The position numbers and the translations under genes are program-made. This document shows, one piece after another, positions 10,064 through 17,500 of a stretch of DNA of 64,000 nt. This DNA is from Alloacidobacterium sp963823845. GTDB taxonomy: Bacteria > Acidobacteriota > Terriglobia > Terriglobales > Acidobacteriaceae. Within the stretch, counting starts at the first letter, position 1. Every line of letters begins with the position of its first letter. Under the pieces are notes generated by a model. The model worked only from the letters and a program-made list of their open reading frames with translations. It was not told the origin of the DNA and ran no database searches. The stretch is from assembly GCA_963823845.1 (NCBI GenBank), contig CAWGND010000009.1, forward strand, positions 62,001 through 126,000, written 5' to 3'.

Positions 10064-10840
10064 GCTTGTCCTTTTCATTTCTGGATATGTTGGTTCAGCC
10101 TCACCCATCCCATCGGCAGCTTTTCCAGGGTTAGACATCAGGAATTGGAGACCCTTTTCTGAAGATTGGCCATATTGCTCTGAATATTCCCGTCAATCAT
10201 ACGAACTAACAGCTAGTTGCGGAAGGCAATGCATAATTGCCTGGCAAGTGGTGCGAAGGCTAGAAGCTGAATTTCACTTGGCGATGAGCTTGGCTCGATC
10301 GGTGAATGAGATTTGTCAGCTTTTGAATAGCCGGATATAGGCGAGTTACGCACATCTACGCATGATTAGGCGCCGTACCAAACAAGAGGATTATCATCCG
10401 CATATCAGGGGAACTTCTCTCGCCATATCCAATGTGGATCCAAGTGGGATTCGAATCACCCGGCTAGTTCGGGGTTCATTGCCAAATGAGAACTCAGGGG
10501 GTTTCGCCTATGGGAGGCGTCGTAATGCTCCGCGTCTGGGAGTGAGGTGATTCGGTCGGAAGACCTAGTCTCAGAAGTATGTGTGCATCTTTTTAATCAA
10601 ATCTCCCCGCTCTTCACTTGGAAGCGGCATTTCGGTTCATAATCTCGCGGGGTCAACCAAGTTGAGAGATTGTCCTTCCTTGAGTCCGCTTACCTTGTGC
10701 AATTGCACGCACGATTCGCGCCTATTTTCCTCTTTGACAATGAAAAGATCACAGCTAGTCCCACATTTCCTTTTTGAGTTGGCGTCAGTAGCCGTATAGT
10801 GGCGTCGTGATCCTAGCTGGCAAATGGGAGAAACGGCATA
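10064..10840. other. 777-base intergenic region
   Basis: Separates the divergent mannosidase and PEP-hydrolase-like operon, so it must hold both promoters. A TTGACA hexamer is at 10734-10739 but no good -10 follows at 16-18 bases. A stretch near 10443-10470 has a TTCGAA-centred palindrome that resembles a tRNA T-loop but does not fold as a tRNA. No supported gene. Confidence 0.4.
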
Positions 10841-11677
10841 ATGGACCGATTGGTTTGTCTAGAGCGATGGCGGGCGAATAGCGCGGGGGGAACCCCCATC
10901 GTCGGCGCGGGTGCGGGCACTGGAATTTCCGCCAAGTGCGCCGAAGCTGCGGGAGCCGATCTCATCATCGTCTACAATTCCGGCCGATACCGCATGGCCG
11001 GGCGAGGATCTTTGGCAGGGCCTCATGCCCTATGGGGACGCGAACGCCATCGTCATGGAGATGGCACGCGAAGTACTGCCCATCGTTCGCAAGATACCAG
11101 TGCTGGCCGGCGTCTGTGGAACCGATCCCTTTCGCGTCATGGATCTATTTCTTCGCCACCTGAAACAACTCGGCTTTTTCGGAGTGCAGAATTTCCCGAC
11201 GGTGGGGCTGATCGATGGCGTTTCCGCGAGAGTCTGGAGGAAACCGGCATGGGATACGTACAGGAAGTTGAGATGATTGCGCGAGCGCATGACCTGGACC
11301 TGCTCACCTGCGCGTATGTCTTCAATGAAGACGAGGCGAAGGCCATGGCAAAAGCAGGCGCAGACCTTTTGATCGCGCACATGGGATTGACCACAAAAGG
11401 AACAATCGGCGCCAAGACAGCCATCACTCTCGATCAATCGGTTGACCGCATTCAAGCCATCCAGGAAGCAGCCATCTCCATCCACCCCGAGATTCTGGTC
11501 CTTTGTCATGGTGGCCCGATTGCTGAGCCGGACGATGTTCAGTACATCCTCAGTCGGACTCACGGCGTCTGCGGATTCTTTGGCGCCTCGAGCATCGAGC
11601 GCCTACCCACCGAGCGCGCCATTACCGAGCAGGTAAGGAATTTCAAAAGTCTGAACATCCACACGGACCACAGCTAA
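10841..11677 (+). pseudogene. Phosphoenolpyruvate hydrolase-like TIM-barrel protein, two compensating frameshifts
   Basis: The frame opened at 10841 encodes GTPIVGAGAGTGISAKCAEA and continues to RYRMAGRGSLAG. The family continuation LMPYGDANAIVMEMAREVL then appears in the +1 frame (about 11023-11220, through NFPTVGLIDGV), after which FRESLEETGMGYVQEVEMI returns in the first frame to the stop. One extra C near 11021 and one missing T near 11222 explain this exactly. The family is the TIM-barrel 'PEP hydrolase-like' group (PF09370). All conserved blocks are otherwise intact, so the gene may be functional in the organism and only miscalled here. GGGAG lies 12 bases before the start. First gene of a three-gene operon with the cupin and the Tm-1-like gene. 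Confidence 0.85.
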
Positions 11678-11687
11678 AGGAGCAGGC

Positions 11688-12113
11688 ATGTCTAAGCTCG
11701 CCGGTCGCTGTTTCATAACACCCGCCGCTGTCGAAACGCAGGTCTTTGAATGGGGAACGATCAAGTGGCTCAGCGAACCACGTGTCACCAGTACGGTGCG
11801 TTTCACCATGGGCGTCGTGATCTTGCAACCTGGGAAGGGTCACGCGCGGCACAATCACCCTGGTACCGAAGAGGTTCTGTACGTAGTTTCCGGGGAAGGC
11901 AAGCAGATGATCGACATCGACGGTGAACACTGGGAATCCATTGGCGCCGGGGATATGATTCACATTCCTGCTGACATCTTCCACTCCACCGTGAACACTG
12001 CCTGGGAGCCTTTGAAATTGGTTGCCATATATTCGCCGCCCGGCCCCGAGGCGCTTCTCCGCGCGATGCCGGAGTGCCGAGTGCTAGCACCCGGCGAGCT
12101 GCCGGCAGGTTGA
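11688..12113 (+). CDS. Cupin domain-containing protein
   Basis: 141 residues; AAAGGAG sits just upstream of the ATG, ten bases after the preceding stop. The double-stranded beta-helix signatures are readable: cupin motif 1 around residues 48-70 (GKGHARHNHPGTEEVLYVVSGEG, His and Glu as metal ligands) and motif 2 with AGDMIHIPADIFHSTVNTAW near 87-106. It is a single-domain small cupin, probably metal-binding, either an enzyme on a small acid or a ligand sensor. Its place between the PEP-hydrolase-like and Tm-1-like genes suggests it acts on the same unknown metabolite. Confidence 0.88.
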   Translation: MSKLAGRCFITPAAVETQVFEWGTIKWLSEPRVTSTVRFTMGVVILQPGKGHARHNHPGTEEVLYVVSGEGKQMIDIDGEHWESIGAGDMIHIPADIFHSTVNTAWEPLKLVAIYSPPGPEALLRAMPECRVLAPGELPAG

Positions 12114-12117
12114 CGCG

Positions 12118-13365
12118 ATGATTACCAAGACCGTTGCGCTGATCGGCACGTTCGACACCAAAGGAGAAGAGTTCTCCTTCCTGCGTGAGCGAATTGAGAG
12201 CGCGGGCCTGCGAACGCTGATGATCGATGTCGGTGTGCTTGGCAGTCCACCCTTTGAGGCCGACATCTCGCAAGAAGAGGTGGCCGTTGCGGCAAAGGAG
12301 AATCTCGCCGCGCTCAGAATGGAGAGAGACAGAGGTCGAAGCGTCACCGCCATGGCGGTCGGGGCGAAGGCGATTCTTGGGCGACTTTTTGAAGAAGGGG
12401 TCATTCACGGAGTGGCTTCACTGGGCGGTTCTGCGGGTACGGCAATTGCGACCGCGGCCATGCGTGCGCTCCCCTACGGCTTCCCAAAACTGATGGTTTC
12501 CACACTAGCCTCCGGCGATATCAAGCCCTACGTGGGAACTAAAGACATTTGCATGATGCCTTCGGTGCTCGACATCGCGGGGTTAAATCATGTCTCCCGC
12601 CGAATCATCAGCAATGCGGCTGGGGCGATTTGCGGCATGGTTACCTTGGAGCCAATTGGCGCTCTCGACGAGAAGCCCGCGATTGCGGCGACCATGTTTG
12701 GCGTCACAACACCTTGCGTCACGGCCGCTCGGCGCACCCTCGAGGAGAGAGGCTACGAAGTTCTGGTCTTTCACGCTACGGGAGTTGGCGGACAAGCGAT
12801 GGAACAGTTGATCGAAGACGGCGCATTCCGAGCTGTTCTCGACATGACGACTACGGAACTCGCAGACGAGGTGGTAGGCGGTGTCATGAGCGCGGGACCG
12901 CACCGGCTGGAAGCGGCGGGCCGCAAGGGCATTCCCCAGCTGATCTGCCCGGGCGCGATCGACATGGTGAATTTCGGGCCTGAGGAAACGGTACCGCCCC
13001 AGTTCCGGAGCCGCAACTTCTACCTCCACAACTCCAGCGTCACTCTGATGCGGACGACGCCGGAAGAGTGTGCAGAGATCGGACGCATCACAGCCATCAA
13101 GCTCAATCGCGCAAGCGGACCTGTGACTGTGCTGATTCCTCTACGAGGCGTCTCCGCCATCGACAGGGCAGGGGCGCCGTTCTTTTCGCAAGAGGCGCTC
13201 AACGCCTATCGTCGCGCCTTGAAAATGGCGCTCAGCCCAACCATCCGGCTGGTGGAGCTCGACGCGCACATCAACGACGAAAGATTTGCATGTGTGGCCG
13301 CGGATCTGCTGATGGAATCGCTCGGCACCTCAACTGAAACTAGGCGGCGCGTTCACCCTAAATGA
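12118..13365 (+). CDS. Tm-1-like ATP-binding domain protein (UPF0261)
   Basis: 415 residues, four bases after the cupin stop. The N-terminus VALIGTFDTKGEEFSFLRERI and the glycine-rich GVASLGGSAGTAIATAAMRALPYGFPK block near residues 98-124 are typical of the UPF0261/Tm-1-like family; the C-terminal half contains VLVFHATGVGGQAMEQL and a FGPEETVPPQFRSRNFYLHN segment. Plant Tm-1 combines a UPF0261 domain with a TIM barrel like the PEP-hydrolase-like protein encoded two genes upstream, so the two bacterial proteins probably work together. Reaction unknown; nucleotide binding is known for the family. Confidence 0.9.
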   Translation: MITKTVALIGTFDTKGEEFSFLRERIESAGLRTLMIDVGVLGSPPFEADISQEEVAVAAKENLAALRMERDRGRSVTAMAVGAKAILGRLFEEGVIHGVASLGGSAGTAIATAAMRALPYGFPKLMVSTLASGDIKPYVGTKDICMMPSVLDIAGLNHVSRRIISNAAGAICGMVTLEPIGALDEKPAIAATMFGVTTPCVTAARRTLEERGYEVLVFHATGVGGQAMEQLIEDGAFRAVLDMTTTELADEVVGGVMSAGPHRLEAAGRKGIPQLICPGAIDMVNFGPEETVPPQFRSRNFYLHNSSVTLMRTTPEECAEIGRITAIKLNRASGPVTVLIPLRGVSAIDRAGAPFFSQEALNAYRRALKMALSPTIRLVELDAHINDERFACVAADLLMESLGTSTETRRRVHPK

Positions 13366-13434
13366 GACGATGCGCTGATCGCGTTGCTACAGAGCTAAAC
13401 ACCAAGAGTGACGAACCATAAGGCGCGCGCAAGA

Positions 13435-13504
13435 AAAAGCCGACAAAAGCCGACAAAAGCCGACAAAAGCCGACAAAAGCCGACAAAAGCCGACAAAAGC
13501 CGAC
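13435..13504. repeat. Tandem array, 7 copies of a 10-bp unit
   Basis: Seven identical copies of AAAAGCCGAC run without interruption, with a partial unit after. The 10-bp period is close to one helical turn and not a multiple of three. The array ends eight bases before a TATAAT hexamer. Such perfect short arrays change copy number by replication slippage. Confidence 0.95.
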
Positions 13505-13814
13505 AGGCTCCTATAATGGGTCATATGGCCGGTTCTCGCGGCAATGCTCTCCACCAGCTTCAGGCTTTCGTCCACCCGCACGTGAAACACGTCATTACAC
13601 AGACGTTTCGTGCGGAAGATGTGGAAGACTCGGGCGATCCGGATGGGTTGTATATCCATATGTGGCGTCAGGCAATCAGAATCCAACGCGGTGAACAGAT
13701 GGACCGGATAACGGCGTTGCTGCCTGAGACGTGCGATCAACACAGAAGCCGATCGTACTGATAAGTCGCACTATCGAAGCAATCGCGCCTTCTATCCTGC
13801 AATCGTGAGCTCAA

Positions 13815-13890
13815 CCGCCTGCAAAATCGGGTTTGCGGCAAGTTGCCGTTTGGGGCAACTCGCCAGGTTGAACTTACCGAGACCGCCCCG
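13815..13890. repeat. Dispersed hairpin repeat, copy A
   Basis: Begins CCGCCTGCAAAATCGGGTTT, then GCGGCAAGTT and later AACTTACCGAGACCGCC, forming an imperfect stem-loop. It shares its opening and its AAGTT/AACTT-ACCG arms with the copies at 20679-20752 and 24135-24168. Confidence 0.6.
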
Positions 13891-14212
13891 TTTTCCGGGA
13901 TCTACAGGACGCTACTCTTCCCCTAGCGAACTTTTACAACTTCTCGTTTGCTGACCGCACGGAGAACCCCGACACCGACGCTATTTCGAGAATACGTTAG
14001 CTGATCCCATTGGTAAGCGGAAGAGGGGTCAAGCCGATTGCCAAATGAATGTTCTTTAAAGGGTCCTTGAAAGCTATGACCCGCGACGTCCTTTTGAGAC
14101 AACTGAACATTGAGGAATGCTATGTCCTTTGATTCAAAATGGACGCCGAAGTGCTTACTCTGCATTATTGAAAACACAGGACCACGATGGCGTCAAAATG
14201 CTGCCTCAAAGG

Positions 14213-14256
14213 TGTGGATTTTGAAATACACCCTCGATCGCGGTTTCCAGACGTAA
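14213..14256 (-). repeat. 44-bp inverted repeat, left copy
   Basis: The minus strand reads TTACGTCTGGAAACCGCGAT at the start of a 44-base word that occurs again, perfectly, on the plus strand at 20457-20500. Identity stops sharply at both ends. The two copies bracket the 1961-residue secreted protein gene. I do not recognise the word as an IS end. Confidence 0.95.
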
Positions 14257-14522
14257 CGTCCTGGCAGCGCAAACATCGGGCATTGGCGTTGACACGCCAG
14301 TTCTGAGCGGATACTCTCGAAAATATTTTTTCCGATTCTCTCATCACCAGACTCGTTTGCGATCGCGCGGGTAATCCCCCCAGTCTTCCCGATCATGCTT
14401 TAGCGAGGGCCAGGTTCTATGTGGGAGGGACTCCGAGTCCTGATTGCCCTCATAGAAGAACGCCGAAGTATGCGAGCGTCGGGGGTCTCACAGTTCAAAT
14501 TAAGGGTGCTCGGCGAATTCTC

Positions 14523-17500
14523 ATGAACAGACTGGCTTCATACGTCACAGGAATATTGATACTGATCGGTTGCGGCCCAGCGGCGTTTGCCGTAGCCGCG
14601 CCGACAAAAACGAGCTTAACAATGAGCTCCGGCCCTAGTCCCGTGGCGTCGAGTGCCTCGATAACTTCCGGTAGCGAATTGACTCTGGTGGCTGCTGTAG
14701 CGTCAGGTTCGAGCAATGTGACTGTTGGCCAGGTGAATTTTTGCGATGCCTCAGCAGCATACTGTACCGATATTCATCTATTGGGGGCCGCACAGTTGAC
14801 GAGCGCGGGGACTGCTGTGCTTCGTTTTCATCCTGCCGTCGGTACTCACAGCTTCAAGGCTGTCTTTGCTGGCACACCCGATGGTCTGACTGCTTATGCT
14901 GGCAGTAGTTCAAGCACTGTTACCCTCACTGTTACCGGCAAATATTCCTCTACAACGGTTATCGAACAGAGCGGCTCCGTGGGAGACTACACGTTTAGGG
15001 CAACTGTGAGCGGGTCCGCGAAGGGCATGGGGCCCACCGGCAGCATTTCTTTTCTTGATACCAGCGTCAACAACACAGTCTTGGCGACCGCTACGTTGGG
15101 CGATCCGATGATTGGACCTACTCTGGTCAATGTAAGTAATCCTCAGGTGGGCAACGAGCCCGTTGGGCTGGTAGCCGCAGATTTTAACGGTGATGGAAAT
15201 CTGGATCTTGCGGTTGGAATAAACAGCACCAGTCAGTCGGTGAGTATTCTGCTCGGTGACGGGACAGGGAACTTCACGGAAGTGACGAAAAGCCCTATCA
15301 CCGCGAGTGGAACCCCGGTTCTGGTGCAGGATTTCAACGGTGATGGGATTCCGGATCTTCTCCTGTCTAATCACTATCTCGGCCCTGACTCACTTACGGT
15401 GCTCTTGGGCAATGGAGATGGAACCTTCCAAGAAGCTCCAGGGAGCCCAATATTTACTAATTACGGGTCCTATCCCGTCGTTGCTGCGGATTTCAATGGG
15501 GACGGCATTCCCGATTTGGCTGCAGCTGGGGGTTACTATTTGGTCGTGTTGCTCGGTAAGGGGGACGGGACCTTCACCGAAGTACCTATAAGCTCGTCGA
15601 TAGCGCAAGCCGAACTTTTCAATTTCATGGCAGTGGGAGATTTTAACAACGATGGAATCCCAGACTTGTCCACTATCGATAGCGTTAATCAACAGTTATC
15701 GGTTTTCCTGGGTAAAGGAGACGGGACCTTCGCCCAAGCCCTCGGAAGCCCTCTGGGCTCGACAGGTTCGAACGCCTTTGAAATTGGTGACTTCAATGGG
15801 GATGGAAAACTGGACATAGCTATCCCGTTCTATGGTGGCAATAGTGTGGTTGGTATTGCGCTTGGCAACGGAGATGGGACCTTCCAGACCGCCTCGACCA
15901 GTCCCACCACAATTGGCACAACACCTTTTCTTGTCGCAGTTGGAGATTTCAACGGGGACGGCATAGCCGATCTTTTTCTGGGGGCTCAGACCAACGGAAC
16001 AACATTGAATATACTTCTAGGCAACGGAGACGGAACATTTAGCCAGATGCCGATTGGATCGGCACAGCTTCCGTGTTGTTCGAATACGATCCTCGGCGAC
16101 TTCAATGGAGATGGTCTCACGGACATTGTTTCGTCGAGCTTCTACTTCAACGCTGCAAATGTACTCTTGACAGAATCTGTCCAAGCTACTGCTACTGTTT
16201 CTGGCATTTCTCCGACTGGGCCAGGGTCACACGAGGTAGTTGCTAGCTATCCCGGAGACAGCAATTACAATGCGAGCGTTTCCGCCACAACAGCGCTCAG
16301 CGTTCAGGTCGCGGCGCCGACTTTTTCACCAACGCCTGGCACATATACTTCAGTTCAAACGATGAGTATCACGGATGCCACGCCGGGAGCCACAATTTAC
16401 TACTTAGCTCTAGGTACGGGAGGATATGTTCCGTATACCGGCCCGATTACGATTTCCAGTCCGGGCAGCAATCAGATCTACGCATACGCCACTGAATCTG
16501 GATATGAGCAGAGTCCGACAGCAATAGCGACCTACAACCTGAGTCTGCCGGCGACGGCAACGCCAGTCATCTCGCTCGCTTCGGGAGTATATTCGGGCAG
16601 CCAAACGGTCACGATCTCGGATGCCACGCCGGGAACCACGATTTATTACACGACGAATGGAACCTTTCCGGGAACCAATGGGGTGAAATATACCGGCCCG
16701 ATTACAGTCTCCTCGTCAGAAACTCTGGTGGCGATTGCCACTGCTGCTTATGGCTATTCAGGAAGCAGTACCGCCAGCGCGCAGTATGTGATTGCCTCTG
16801 CTCCGGCGTCATTGATCTACACCGTTGCAGGCAGCCTAGCCGCGGGATATAGCGGCGATGGCGGTATAGCAACCGCTGCCGAACTAAATATGCCCTATGC
16901 CACAGCCTTCGACAAGCTCGGCAACCGGCATATCGCGGACACTGAAAACAACGTGATCCGTAAGGTTGCGGCAGGAACCGGAATCATTAACACCTACGCA
17001 GGCATCGGGACTGCCGGTTACAGTGGCGATGACGGGCCGGCAACGCAGGCGCAACTCTCGTACCCAGTCGGGCTGGCGTTCGACGGCAGCGGTAACCTGT
17101 ACATTGCCGATTCCGACAATCAAGTGATTCGTAAAGTTGCAGCGGCTACTGGAATCATCACTACATACGCCGGCAACGGAACCTCGGGATACAGCGGCGA
17201 CAACGATCTGGCGACGGCTGCAAGCCTCTCCTATCCAGAAGGGGTCGCCACCGATACAGCCGGCAATCTCTACATTGCAGATGAAGGGAATCAGCGCATC
17301 CGCGAGGTCATTGCAGCTACCGGAACCATAAGCACCGTTGCGGGCAACGGACAATATGGCTATACGGGCAATGGAGGGCCTGCCACCAATGCGGCGCTCG
17401 CTACTCCAACAGGAGTCGCTCTCGATCGTACCGGCAACCTCTACATCGCCGATTCATACAATTACGTTATCCGCCAGGTCAACACAAACGGAGTGATTTC

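Larger units (their letters stand above)
13366..14212. other. Non-coding, repeat-bearing region
   Basis: Follows the Tm-1-like gene. It holds the 10-bp tandem array (13435-13504), a TATAAT hexamer at 13512-13517 with a CCGACA sixteen bases upstream inside the array, and a dispersed hairpin repeat (13815-13890). A short frame from the ATG at 13516 to 13761 (81 codons) could be expressed but matches nothing I recognise, and a similar-length frame runs on the opposite strand. No other coding signal up to 14212. Confidence 0.4.

Noticed and set aside
10440..10480. tRNA-like T-loop with TTCGAA
   Set aside because: GATTCGAATC is just a palindrome; the would-be T-stem does not pair and there is no acceptor or anticodon arm.
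10734..10757. Sigma-70 promoter with TTGACA
   Set aside because: No acceptable -10 hexamer at 16-18 bases.
13435..13504. CRISPR array
   Set aside because: Units are 10 bp with no spacers, and no cas genes occur in the window.
13387..13761. Two opposing frames of about 120 codons over the tandem repeat
   Set aside because: Both translate the 10-bp repeat into low complexity, neither has a ribosome site or family match; only the short frame from 13516 is mentioned as possible.
14400..14522. Riboswitch upstream of the mosaic protein gene
   Set aside because: I compared it by eye with c-di-GMP and glycine types and found no conserved core; a covariance search would be needed.
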